Of a stretch of 9,061 nt of DNA, positions 1 through 7,753 are shown piece by piece. The translations under genes and the position numbers were made by a program. Under the pieces are notes generated by a model. That model saw only the letters and a list, made by a program, of their open reading frames with translations. It had not been told where the DNA came from and made no database searches. Source of the DNA: JBQTJN01 sp052387095. Its GTDB lineage: Bacteria > Pseudomonadota > Alphaproteobacteria > Micavibrionales > Micavibrionaceae. The stretch is from contig JBQTJN010000046.1 in assembly GCA_052387095.1 (NCBI GenBank), positions 1 through 9,061 of the forward strand, in the 5' to 3' direction. Positions within the stretch are counted from its first letter, which is position 1. Each line of letters opens with the position of its first letter.

Positions 1-2576
1 TCAGGTATATTAGTTTTAGCCTCTGGCTTATTAGGTTGTGTATTCTTCTCATCTTTAACAACATCCTTGTCAGGCCGACCTTTCTTCGCCTTTACCAGAC
101 TCACAGGCTCAGCCTTCGCGTCTAAAACTTCCCGGGCGTGTAACAAGGCCGCGATAATCTCAGCAGATGGATTTTTTACCACAACCATTTTCACTTCATC
201 AGGGTTATATCCCTGGCCGCCGATTTTCAGCAGAATAACAGTCTGGGAATCGAATCCCTTACGGATAGATGCAATATTCTTCCTAAAATTATCGCTAAAA
301 TACTCCTCCTTCTCTGCGCCAAGACCTAAAAGATATGGCGCATATTTTGCCGGAAGAAAAATCATGTCCTCATTTTTTCTGAATGTCGTCCGAACGGGCA
401 ATCCATTTTCATTGATAAGTGCTTCATATTTTTTAACGTCATTAACAATATCGATTGTTGGAGGTGAGTCCCCATGGAAGAATTTTTTGGTAAAGCGGGC
501 GGGCGGAGAGCCGTTTCTGGCCCCCGGTTTGTTTTCAGCAGATTTCAAATATTTCTGCACATCAAAATTCTCGTCGCCGAAAATAAGTTTCCTGATGCGC
601 GGCGAATGGAAATTAGCAGGGATCGCTGCCGCAACCACAACCTCCTCACGATCAAAGCCCCAAACGCCGGTTTTGCCGGCTTCACGAGGATTGTATTTTC
701 CGCGCTCTTTTTTAGTTAAAAGCGTTATTCTCTCCAGGGATTTTGAGAAAGAAACCCAGAATGAATTGACCTCGCTAAGAACATTCTGAGACTCTTTCTG
801 AAGCTCGCCCTCGACTTCGGATTGTATTTTGAGCGCCATGGCAGCATTGACCAGGACAAGGGGAGGAACATCCTCATTTCCAGCAGAACCCAAAGGCACG
901 ATGCAAAACTCATTGTCTCTTAGACTGCTTAAGAACTCCGGTATGCTTTTCCTGATTTTCGTCGGTGTGGATAGTCTCGGAGTCTGAACGACCTCCTCGA
1001 TTGGCTTCCTTTCGATGATGAGATCTTTATCCTCAAGCTCTGCAACAACCGCCTCTTCGGCAGAGGCTGGTAATATGAAGCCAAGCTCAGAATCACCTTT
1101 CTTCATGACAACAAAAACAGAATCTTCGTTGATGTCACTTAGCCTTTGTTCTACCCCTGTCGCAAAATCTTCAAGAGTGGTGCTTTTATCGACATCTCCC
1201 ACATAATCTGCCGCACTTAATGGCGCCAGGACAGCAATGGTTTTGCCTTCTGTATTATGAATGGATTTGAATATATTCTGATTGTTTATTTCTAAAAAAC
1301 ATTCTGCAATGTCTTTGCTAAAATTTTCCAAGGAAAAGCATTTTAGGTGTTTTATAATTTCAAAGTTTTGTTCTGCGCTTGCGACTACGTCGCCCAATTG
1401 GGAAGCAGCGGTGGTTTTTTGATGGCCTCCTGGTTTTGGCCCCAAGAAACGTACAACCTGCGCTTTGCTGATCGCCTGGACAAAGCTTCCATCAATAGTG
1501 GGGGGAAGAATATAAATACCTTCATTCCCCGCATTAGCAGGGTTAAGCAGAATCCCGTTGTGAGGTTCCATTATTGCCAGCCACTGTGTCCGGGTCTTAA
1601 CAAAATGTTTTTCGTCGAGTTCTTCTACAGTCAATTTGGCGGCTGTAATTTTCTTGGCATAACTCGCCGGCAGGGCATAAGCCTCTATTTGGTTACTTTG
1701 GTCACGGATAATACCTATTTCATTCGTTTTATTGACTTCCCGAAGCGAGGGGCTCAAAGAGTTCCAGACACGACCGTTCTCGTAATCCTTACCCCGGAAC
1801 AAGGATTTTTGTTTCTGCATAGCCCGCACACTAAAGGGTTGCACCACGGGCTCCGGGTGTTTACCCACTGTCACGAAAAAATCTCCGTAAGGCTCGACAG
1901 ACAGACGGCGAAAATTCTCGTCCGTGATCCCGTTCATGAAAGAATCAAAGGCCTCCTCTTGCAATCCAAGGCTGATTTCTCTTATGGATGTATCGAGAGA
2001 TACGGCACCTTGTCTTTTATCAGAAAAATTGTAATCCTGCATGGACGATGCAATTTTAACGGCTCTTTGACCATCAAGCATAACCGTGATGCTCCGCCAG
2101 GAAGCATCGTCGGCCAGCGCCATAAAAATCAGGTCCGCATTCGGACGAAAAGTGGCAAGGTTGATATGTTCGGGCATATTTTTTGCCCCCTGTATTACCG
2201 TGGCGATCCCGCCCTTCAGATCCGTCACGAGATTCATGTCGTCGGGCCGGAGAAGAATAATATCCTCCTGCTCAAGAAACTGGACACGTATGTATTCGCC
2301 GGCTTTAAGAAGAGGGAGATTTTTTTGCAGTGCTGGAAAAATATTGTGAGGTGAGGGTACTTTCGCTGCCGAGATGTCTTTGGCTATGGTTGAAATATCC
2401 AGGACTTCCTTACCATTCTCCGCGACCATGTGAGAATTTAAAACAGCGATATACTTATAAACGTCACCCCCCACGGACTGGGTTATGACAGTATATCCGG
2501 TTTCCGACCGGCTCAGCTGGTTATGTGAGTGCTTCAGCTTCTTCGTAAAAGCGCTTAGGGCGAGAGCTTTATCCAT
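1..2576 (-). CDS. Large unrecognised protein with degenerate internal repeats (3' end cut by window)
   Basis: Reading the - strand from ATG at 2576-2574 gives 858 codons without a stop, and the frame leaves the left edge of the window, so the C-terminus is missing. An in-frame TAG lies three codons upstream of the ATG, so this is the first possible start; the ribosome site is weak (AGAG four bases before ATG). I do not recognise the family. There is no signal peptide and no convincing membrane segment, so a cytoplasmic location is inferred. A pattern recurs: a hydrophobic strand, a polar loop, a second strand ending in LPA or similar, then a short helix. Examples are around residues 100-122, 286-312, 331-370, 487-512, 556-585, 728-750 and 779-812. 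Residues 826-858 form a Lys/Pro/Asn-rich linker containing KKGRPDK, faintly like an AT-hook. Codon use is AT-richer than in the tig-hupB block. The gene is divergent from tRNA-Leu and tig. The reading frame is firm; no function is assigned. Confidence 0.85.
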   Translation of the reverse strand, partial: MDKALALSAFTKKLKHSHNQLSRSETGYTVITQSVGGDVYKYIAVLNSHMVAENGKEVLDISTIAKDISAAKVPSPHNIFPALQKNLPLLKAGEYIRVQFLEQEDIILLRPDDMNLVTDLKGGIATVIQGAKNMPEHINLATFRPNADLIFMALADDASWRSITVMLDGQRAVKIASSMQDYNFSDKRQGAVSLDTSIREISLGLQEEAFDSFMNGITDENFRRLSVEPYGDFFVTVGKHPEPVVQPFSVRAMQKQKSLFRGKDYENGRVWNSLSPSLREVNKTNEIGIIRDQSNQIEAYALPASYAKKITAAKLTVEELDEKHFVKTRTQWLAIMEPHNGILLNPANAGNEGIYILPPTIDGSFVQAISKAQVVRFLGPKPGGHQKTTAASQLGDVVASAEQNFEIIKHLKCFSLENFSKDIAECFLEINNQNIFKSIHNTEGKTIAVLAPLSAADYVGDVDKSTTLEDFATGVEQRLSDINEDSVFVVMKKGDSELGFILPASAEEAVVAELEDKDLIIERKPIEEVVQTPRLSTPTKIRKSIPEFLSSLRDNEFCIVPLGSAGNEDVPPLVLVNAAMALKIQSEVEGELQKESQNVLSEVNSFWVSFSKSLERITLLTKKERGKYNPREAGKTGVWGFDREEVVVAAAIPANFHSPRIRKLIFGDENFDVQKYLKSAENKPGARNGSPPARFTKKFFHGDSPPTIDIVNDVKKYEALINENGLPVRTTFRKNEDMIFLPAKYAPYLLGLGAEKEEYFSDNFRKNIASIRKGFDSQTVILLKIGGQGYNPDEVKMVVVKNPSAEIIAALLHAREVLDAKAEPVSLVKAKKGRPDKDVVKDEKNTQPNKPEAKTNIP

Positions 2577-2614
2577 TGAACTCTAAATAATATAAAATGT
2601 TTGAATTTAGGCGC

Positions 2615-2644
2615 TATTTACCAGAAAAATTTAGACTATGTCAA
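2615..2644 (-). promoter_or_regulatory. Candidate sigma-70 promoter of the large - strand gene
   Basis: On the - strand a perfect TTGACA -35 box (2644-2639) is followed after 18 bases by TAAATA (2620-2615), which is preceded by TG plus one base, as in an extended -10 element. Transcription would begin roughly 30 bases before the ATG at 2576. The -10 box is a poor match, so the call rests on the perfect -35 box, the TG extension and the position. Confidence 0.45.
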
Positions 2645-2708
2645 TAAATTACTAGTTAGATCAGCATATTACTTTCCATACTTTATTGTTATAGAAAATA
2701 AATGTGCC

Positions 2709-2737
2709 CTGAAAACCGTTGCCCTCCGCCCTATTAT
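2709..2737 (+). promoter_or_regulatory. Weak candidate promoter for tRNA-Leu
   Basis: CTGAAA (2709-2714) and TATTAT (2732-2737) are separated by 17 bases and match the sigma-70 -35 and -10 consensus at four and five of six positions. The predicted start would lie about 20 bases before the mature tRNA-Leu 5' end, a reasonable leader. The region is AT-rich, so a chance match is quite possible. Confidence 0.25.
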
Positions 2738-2762
2738 TGTTTACCTAGTACAGCCGGATCTA

Positions 2763-2847
2763 GCGGGTATGGCGGAATTGGCAGACGCACCAGATTTAGG
2801 TTCTGGCGGGGTGACCCGTGGGGGTTCAAGTCCCTCTACCCGCACCA
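2763..2847 (+). tRNA. tRNA-Leu (anticodon UAG)
   Basis: This 85-base gene folds as a class II tRNA. The acceptor arms GCGGGTA (2763-2769) and TACCCGC (2837-2843) pair fully. The anticodon stem CCAGA/TCTGG encloses the loop TTTAGGT with anticodon TAG at 2797-2799. A variable arm of leucine type follows, then the T arm containing GGTTCAAGTCC. The discriminator A (2844) and an encoded CCA (2845-2847) complete it. It reads CUA and, with modification or wobble, other CUN leucine codons. Only 35 bases, with no visible terminator, separate it from tig, so processing from a shared tRNA-tig transcript is plausible. Confidence 0.97.
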
Positions 2848-2882
2848 TAATAATTAAAAGTTAAAAGGATTAAGAGACATCA

Positions 2883-4271
2883 ATGCAAGTCAGAGAACTG
2901 AAAAATGAAGGCCTGAGCCATGAGATGGAAATCACTATTCCAGCTACGGATATAGACAGCCTCGTTGATGTTAAACTCAAGGAAGTCGGCAAAACAATGA
3001 AAATGCCCGGCTTCCGCCCCGGCAAAGTGCCGCTCAAATTGCTCAAGCAAAAATACGGCAAGGCGGTGCTCGGCGAGGTGCTGGAGAAGGCCGTCAATGA
3101 TGCTTCCGAAAAAGTCCTGAAAGACCGCAACCTGCGCGCCGCGCTGCGTCCGGATATCGAAGTCAAAACCTTCGATGAAGGCGAGGATCTGATCTACACG
3201 ATGAAAGTGCAGGTTCTTCCCAAAATCGAAATCAGGAGCTTTAAAGGCGCCAAATTCGAAAAACTCACTGCCAAGCCGGATGATAAATCGGTTCGCGACG
3301 CGCTCGAGCGGATCGCCAAAAACCAGGGCAGCACGAAAAAGATCGAAACTGCGCGCGCCGCAAAAGAGGGCGACACGCTGGTCATGGACTTCCATGGCCG
3401 CACGGCGGACGACAACAAGGAACATCCCGGCATGCACGCGCATGGCCACCGCCTGAAACTGGGCTCAGGCCAGTTCATTCCGGGCTTTGAAGATCAGTTG
3501 ATAGGCAAGAAAACTGGCGAGAAAGTCGAAGTGAAGCTAGACTTCCCGAAAGACTACGGCGCGAAAGAACTCGCTGGCCGCTCGGCGATCTTCGGTGTTG
3601 ATATTCACGAAATCCATGAAGATTCGGAAGCCACGATCGATGACGAATTCGCAAAATCGCTCGGTCTTGATGACCTGAAGGCGCTTGAGAAAGCCATTGC
3701 CGAACAGTTGCAGAAGGAGCTGGACAGTCAGGGCCGCATGGTGCTGAAAAAATCACTGCTCGATTACCTCGATGACACCCATAAATTCGAAGTGCCGGCC
3801 GGCATGGTCGATCTCGAATATAATAACGTCCTGCAGCAGATCGAAATGGATCAGAAGCGCCAGGGCAAGGAAGGCGCACTCTCCGATGTGGAAAAAGAAG
3901 AGCTCAAGCAAATTTCCGAGCGCCGCGTGCGCCTCGGCCTGACATTGGCCGAGATCGGCAACCAGAACAACATCAAGGTCGCCGATCCCGAACTGCAACG
4001 CGCCGTCATCGTGGAGGCACAGCGTTACCCCGGTCAGGAAAAGGATGTCTTCGAATATTATTCCAAGAACCCGTATGCGCTGGAATCCCTGCGCGCGCCG
4101 CTTTTCGAGGAAAAGGTCGTTGACTATATTCTTGAGCTGTCCGAAGTAACCGGGAAAGAAACGACCTCTGAAGCTCTGATGAAGATGCTTGAGGAAGAAG
4201 AGCCTTACGGCGCCAAGAAGAAGGATGGCGACGAAAAATCCACGAAAGCCAAAAAACCGGCGAAGAAATAA
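2883..4271 (+). CDS. tig: Trigger factor, ribosome-associated chaperone and prolyl isomerase
   Basis: Trigger factor binds near the ribosome exit tunnel and shields emerging chains. The 462-residue length is slightly above the usual size. The N-terminal ribosome-binding domain (about 1-115) carries the signature GFRPGKVP at 43-50. The FKBP-type isomerase domain (about 150-245) contains GSGQFIPGFED at 194-204 and ends near AIFGVDIHEI. The rest is the helical chaperone domain with the usual YYSKNPYALESLR stretch near 392-404, followed by a Lys-rich tail (445-462). The start at 2883 fits the family's N-terminus and has AGAGA five bases upstream and AGGA further out. An oddity is the His-rich loop HPGMHAHGHR (181-190) in the isomerase domain, where relatives usually have an acidic or glycine-rich loop. 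It sits just after tRNA-Leu and before clpP, the standard alphaproteobacterial arrangement. No clear terminator follows it. Confidence 0.97.
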   Translation: MQVRELKNEGLSHEMEITIPATDIDSLVDVKLKEVGKTMKMPGFRPGKVPLKLLKQKYGKAVLGEVLEKAVNDASEKVLKDRNLRAALRPDIEVKTFDEGEDLIYTMKVQVLPKIEIRSFKGAKFEKLTAKPDDKSVRDALERIAKNQGSTKKIETARAAKEGDTLVMDFHGRTADDNKEHPGMHAHGHRLKLGSGQFIPGFEDQLIGKKTGEKVEVKLDFPKDYGAKELAGRSAIFGVDIHEIHEDSEATIDDEFAKSLGLDDLKALEKAIAEQLQKELDSQGRMVLKKSLLDYLDDTHKFEVPAGMVDLEYNNVLQQIEMDQKRQGKEGALSDVEKEELKQISERRVRLGLTLAEIGNQNNIKVADPELQRAVIVEAQRYPGQEKDVFEYYSKNPYALESLRAPLFEEKVVDYILELSEVTGKETTSEALMKMLEEEEPYGAKKKDGDEKSTKAKKPAKK

Positions 4272-4327
4272 GCATTCCCATAATTTTTACAGGGTTTAAG
4301 GCATCGGGGGGCTTGAACAGGCCTGCC

Positions 4328-4356
4328 CTTGTCGGTTAGTCTCAAAAACCTTATCT
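4328..4356 (+). promoter_or_regulatory. Candidate RpoH (heat-shock) promoter of clpP
   Basis: CTTG (4328-4331), 18 bases, then CTTATCT (4350-4356) fits the alphaproteobacterial heat-shock promoter pattern CTTG-N17/18-CYTATNT at every specified base I can compare in this part. It lies about 55 bases before the clpP start, and clpP is a familiar RpoH target. A separate CTTGAA at 4312-4317 has no matching -10 element. The assignment is inferred from pattern and context. Confidence 0.5.
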
Positions 4357-4411
4357 ATTTCAAACTAATGGTTCAAATCACTGACCCTCTAAAAAGCGGA
4401 AAAATACGAAA

Positions 4412-5071
4412 ATGACCGAGCGCGATCCGATTGAAGTCTACAATAATTACCTGGTGCCGACCGTTATCGAGCAGACCAACCGCGGCGAGCGCGCTTACGA
4501 TATTTATTCCCGCCTGCTGAAGGAGCGGATCATTTTCCTGACCGGCGAAGTTCATGACGCCGTCTCAAGCTTGATCTGCGCGCAGCTTTTGTTTCTGGAA
4601 TCCGAAAATCCGAAAAAAGATATCGCGTTCTACATTAACTCCCCCGGCGGCGTTGTAACGTCCGGGCTCGCGATGTACGACACGATGCAATATATCAAGC
4701 CGAATGTCTCAACCGTTTGTATTGGTCAGGCAGCTTCGATGGGATCGCTTTTGCTTGCGGCCGGTGCAAAAGGAAAGCGCTTTGCATTGCCGAATGCCCG
4801 TATCATGGTGCACCAGCCTTCCGGCGGCGCGCGCGGCCAGGCGACCGACATTGAAATTCAGGCACGCGAAATCCTGCGCTTGCGGGAACGTTTGAACAAA
4901 CTGTACGTTTATCATACGGGCCAGAAGCTCGCGATGATCGAAAAGGCGATGGATCGCGACAATTTCATGAGCTCCGACGAAGCCAAGGTATTCGGCCTGA
5001 TCGACGAGGTTGTCGAGGCCCGGCCTGACGCCCTGCCGATCGGCGGCGGTGATGACGACAAGAAAAAATAA
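4412..5071 (+). CDS. clpP: ATP-dependent Clp protease proteolytic subunit
   Basis: ClpP is the serine peptidase core of the cytoplasmic Clp proteases; it forms a double-heptamer barrel and needs a ClpX or ClpA unfoldase. The 219-residue protein is full length and starts with the typical stretch ending in LVPTVIEQTNRGERAYDIYS. The catalytic triad is visible: Ser109 in GQAASMGS, His134 in MVHQPSGG, and Asp183 in MDRDNFMS, with spacing matching E. coli ClpP. NSPGG at 76-80 forms part of the oxyanion and substrate strand region. The tail ends in GGGDDDKKK. The start at 4412 fits the family; the ribosome site is weak (GCGGA 11 bases upstream). It follows tig by 140 bases. Downstream, where relatives usually have clpX, the next gene is lon, so the ATPase partner must be encoded elsewhere. 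Confidence 0.98.
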   Translation: MTERDPIEVYNNYLVPTVIEQTNRGERAYDIYSRLLKERIIFLTGEVHDAVSSLICAQLLFLESENPKKDIAFYINSPGGVVTSGLAMYDTMQYIKPNVSTVCIGQAASMGSLLLAAGAKGKRFALPNARIMVHQPSGGARGQATDIEIQAREILRLRERLNKLYVYHTGQKLAMIEKAMDRDNFMSSDEAKVFGLIDEVVEARPDALPIGGGDDDKKK

Positions 5072-5082
5072 ATTGTAATAAG

Positions 5083-5112
5083 CTGTATTCCCCGCTTTTG
5101 CGGAGAAAGCAG
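5083..5112 (+). other. Imperfect hairpin after clpP, possible terminator or mRNA 3' stabiliser
   Basis: Thirteen-base arms flanking a TTTT loop (around CCGC TTTT GCGG, extended outward to CTG and CAG) pair with two mismatches and one G-T pair. It begins 11 bases after the clpP stop. No U-rich tract follows directly, so it is a poor intrinsic terminator; an mRNA end-protecting stem or a weak terminator are both possible. Confidence 0.4.
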
Positions 5113-5178
5113 GGTAGGGTTGATTTTCTGCCTGTTCCGTCCCACAATATACTAAGGTGAAACACCCGGCCTTTACCT

Positions 5179-5206
5179 CTTGTTAACGAAGTGTTTTTAC
5201 TATGAT
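5179..5206 (+). promoter_or_regulatory. Candidate lon promoter, heat-shock-like
   Basis: CTTG (5179-5182), 17 bases, then CTATGAT (5200-5206) resembles the alphaproteobacterial RpoH pattern CTTG-N17/18-CYTATNT with mismatches. The same bases can be read as a sigma-70 promoter with TATGAT as -10 and TTGTTA as -35, although the 15-base spacer is short. A second possible -10, TATACT at 5148-5153, has no good -35. The site lies 40 bases before the lon start, and lon is a known heat-shock gene. That supports a promoter here but does not settle which sigma factor. Confidence 0.4.
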
Positions 5207-5245
5207 TAGAATGCGCCAGAGAAATAGAAATAAAGGACTCCTCCC

Positions 5246-7672
5246 ATGTTAAGCAGCACGCCCAGCGCATCTAAAAGCGATTCGTATGCCGTTCTGCCGC
5301 TGCGGGACATCGTTGTATTCCCGAACATGATCGTGCCTTTGTTTGTCGGCCGTCAAAAATCGGTCCAGGCGCTCGAGCACGTCATGCACACGGATAAGAA
5401 GATTTTTCTGGTTACCCAGAAATCCCCGAGCCATGACGATCCCGGTCCCGCCGAGCTTTATGAAGTCGGCACCATCGGCACGATTTTGCAGTTGCTGAAG
5501 CTGCCCGACGGCACGGTCAAGGTATTGGTCGAGGGCGGCGCGCGCGCAAAAATTGTAAATTACCTGAAAGATAAAACCTATCTTGAGGCGCATATTATTA
5601 AGATCACGGATTCTACACCTGTGAATGACGAGCTCGAAGCGCTGATGCGCGCTGTAACGACACAGTTCGAGCAGTACGTAAAGCTGAACAAGAAAATCCC
5701 GCCGGAAGTGATTATCTCCGTTAACCAGATCGAGGATGCCTCGAAAATGGCGGACACGATCGCTTCGCACCTGTCTTTGAAAATCGATCAGAAGCAGGAA
5801 TTGCTGGAGATCGCCAACACCTCCGAACGGCTTGAGCGCATCTACGGCTTCATGGAAGGCGAGATTGGCGTGCTGCAGGTGGAAAAGCGCATCCGTAACC
5901 GGGTCAAGCGCCAGATGGAAAAAACCCAGCGCGAATATTACCTCAACGAACAAATGAAGGCGATTCAGAAGGAGCTCGGCGAGGGCGAAGACGGCCTCGA
6001 TGAAATGGGCGAGCTGGAAAAGAAAATCAACGAATCCGGTCTCTCGAAGGAAGCCAGCGAAAAAGCCAGGCACGAATTGAAGAAACTGCGCCAAATGAGC
6101 CCGATGTCGGCTGAGGCCACGGTCGTGCGCAATTATCTCGACTGGATCGTCAATGTGCCCTGGGATAAACGCAGCCGGGTCAAAAAGGATATCAAGGAAG
6201 CGAAAAAGATTCTCGACCGCGACCATTACGGCCTTGAAAAAGTTAAAGAGCGCGTGCTTGAATATCTCGCCGTACAGCAACGCACGAAAAAGGTCAAGGG
6301 CCCGATCCTGTGCTTCGTCGGCCCGCCCGGTGTTGGTAAAACCTCGCTGGGGCAATCGATCGCCCGCGCCGTCAACCGTAATTTCGTCCGTATGTCGCTC
6401 GGCGGCGTGCGTGATGAAAGCGAAATCCGTGGCCACCGCCGCACCTATATCGGCGCTCTGCCTGGTAAAATCATTCAGGGCATGAAAAAAGCCAAGGTCA
6501 CGAATCCGTTCTTCCTGCTCGATGAGATCGACAAGCTCAGCTACGACTATCGCGGCGATCCTTCATCTGCGCTGCTTGAGGTGCTTGATCCCGAACAGAA
6601 CGATAAATTCCAGGATCACTACCTGGAGCTCGATTACGACCTTTCGGATGTTATGTTCGTCTGTACAGCTAACAGCCTGACGAATATGCCGCGCCCGCTC
6701 CTCGACCGCATGGAAATCATTTACATCTCCGGTTACACCGAGGATGAAAAACTTGAAATCGTCAACCGCCACCTGCTCAGGAAACAGATGGAAGCGGCCG
6801 GCCTCAAGAAAAGCGAATTCACCATCAAGGATTCCGCGATGCGCGACCTGATCCGCTATTACACGCGTGAATCCGGCGTGCGGAACCTGGAGCGCGAAAT
6901 CGCCAATCTCTGCCGCAAGTCGATCAAGGAAATTCTGATGAGGGGCGGCAAGCGCGTCACCATTACATCGCGCAATCTTGAAAAATATGCCGGCATCAGG
7001 AAATACCGCTATGGCGGCATCGGCCAGGAAGATAGTATCGGCATCGTCAACGGTCTTGCCTATACCGACTCCGGCGGCGACCTGCTGCCGATCGAGGCTG
7101 TCACCATGCCCGGCAAGGACGGTAAAGTGACAACGACCGGCAACCTGAAAGACGTGATGAAAGAATCTGTCACGGTCGCCGAGATGCTGATCAAATCGCG
7201 CGCGCGGCAATACGGCATTGATTACGAACAGCTGAAGAAACAACAGATCCACGTGCACGTGCCCGAAGGCGCGGTGCCGAAGGACGGCCCATCCGCCGGC
7301 GCGGCGATGGTCACCGCCATCATGTCCGTGCTGACCAGCATACCGATCCGCAAAGATATCGCCATGACCGGCGAGGTCAATCTGCGCGGCAATGTCACCG
7401 CCATCGGCGGCCTCAAGGAAAAACTTCTGGCGGCACTGCGCGGCGGCATCACCACCGTCCTGATCCCGCTGGAGAATGAAAAAGACCTGCCTGAGATCCC
7501 CATGAAGGTCAAAAAAGGCCTGAAAATCATCCCTGTGGGGACGATTGATGAAGTTTTAAGTCATGCCCTGCTGGAGATGCCGGTAGCCAAACCCATTGAT
7601 TCCGAAGGGGAAATAGCGCCCATTCCCGGCAAAGCCGCAGAAACCCTCGATGACGACGTAATTCATCATTGA
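5246..7672 (+). CDS. lon: Lon ATP-dependent protease, LonA type
   Basis: Lon is a cytoplasmic AAA+ serine protease that degrades misfolded proteins and specific regulators. The 808 residues match the usual length. The LAN substrate-binding domain spans about 14-205, with YAVLPLRDIVVFPNM at its start, and a coiled-coil region follows (about 205-285, including REYYLNEQMKAIQKELGE). The AAA+ module has Walker A GPPGVGKT (359-366) and Walker B FLLDEIDK (423-430). The protease domain has the catalytic Ser683 in PKDGPSAG and Lys726 in GGLKEKLLAA, 43 residues apart as in E. coli Lon. The start at 5246 has AAAGGA eight bases upstream. The gene follows clpP by 174 bases and precedes hupB, a common alphaproteobacterial order except for the missing clpX. 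No domain is broken, and codon use is GC-biased like tig and clpP. Confidence 0.99.
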   Translation: MLSSTPSASKSDSYAVLPLRDIVVFPNMIVPLFVGRQKSVQALEHVMHTDKKIFLVTQKSPSHDDPGPAELYEVGTIGTILQLLKLPDGTVKVLVEGGARAKIVNYLKDKTYLEAHIIKITDSTPVNDELEALMRAVTTQFEQYVKLNKKIPPEVIISVNQIEDASKMADTIASHLSLKIDQKQELLEIANTSERLERIYGFMEGEIGVLQVEKRIRNRVKRQMEKTQREYYLNEQMKAIQKELGEGEDGLDEMGELEKKINESGLSKEASEKARHELKKLRQMSPMSAEATVVRNYLDWIVNVPWDKRSRVKKDIKEAKKILDRDHYGLEKVKERVLEYLAVQQRTKKVKGPILCFVGPPGVGKTSLGQSIARAVNRNFVRMSLGGVRDESEIRGHRRTYIGALPGKIIQGMKKAKVTNPFFLLDEIDKLSYDYRGDPSSALLEVLDPEQNDKFQDHYLELDYDLSDVMFVCTANSLTNMPRPLLDRMEIIYISGYTEDEKLEIVNRHLLRKQMEAAGLKKSEFTIKDSAMRDLIRYYTRESGVRNLEREIANLCRKSIKEILMRGGKRVTITSRNLEKYAGIRKYRYGGIGQEDSIGIVNGLAYTDSGGDLLPIEAVTMPGKDGKVTTTGNLKDVMKESVTVAEMLIKSRARQYGIDYEQLKKQQIHVHVPEGAVPKDGPSAGAAMVTAIMSVLTSIPIRKDIAMTGEVNLRGNVTAIGGLKEKLLAALRGGITTVLIPLENEKDLPEIPMKVKKGLKIIPVGTIDEVLSHALLEMPVAKPIDSEGEIAPIPGKAAETLDDDVIHH

Positions 7673-7697
7673 ACTGATCGCTAAAACATCCTACAAG
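7669..7697 (+). promoter_or_regulatory. Weak candidate hupB promoter overlapping the lon stop
   Basis: TTGAAC (7669-7674), 17 bases, then TACAAG (7692-7697) each match the sigma-70 consensus at four of six positions. It would give a hupB mRNA with a leader of about 110 bases containing the hairpins below. HU genes are usually strongly expressed, so an own promoter in this gap is expected, but the boxes are poor. Confidence 0.25.
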
Positions 7698-7711
7698 ATT
7701 CGATAAGAAAC

Positions 7712-7744
7712 GGGATAAACCCCAAGGTTTTAGAAGGGTTTCCC
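7712..7744 (+). promoter_or_regulatory. Alternative hairpins in the hupB leader
   Basis: GGGATAAACCC (7712-7722) can pair with GGGTTTCCC (7736-7744), leaving a small bulge. The same AAACC bases (7717-7721) can instead pair with GGTTT (7726-7730) around a CCAA loop, so the two stems exclude each other. No U-tract follows, so this is not a standard terminator; it could be a weak lon 3' end or a structure acting on hupB expression. Confidence 0.3.
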
Positions 7745-7753
7745 TGATGGAGT

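Noticed and set aside
67..789. A 240-codon + strand open frame near the left edge
   Set aside because: It is also antisense to the uninterrupted - strand frame, has Ser/Phe-rich low-quality composition and shows no motif.
1347..2354. A 335-codon + strand open frame opposite the large - strand gene
   Set aside because: It lies wholly inside the longer - strand frame, and its translation is rich in Cys, Phe, His and Arg with no recognisable domain, typical of an antisense shadow.
2601..2864. An 87-codon + strand open frame spanning tRNA-Leu
   Set aside because: Its C-terminal half is a translation of the tRNA itself, a well-known annotation artefact.
4318..4325. CAGGCCTG palindrome between tig and clpP
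   Set aside because: It is an eight-base palindrome without a loop or U-tract and is likely to arise by chance, so it is not called a terminator for tig.
5249..6436. A 395-codon - strand open frame opposite lon
   Set aside because: Lon is unambiguous by its motifs; the antisense frame has Phe/His/Arg-rich composition expected from the complement of a GC-biased gene.
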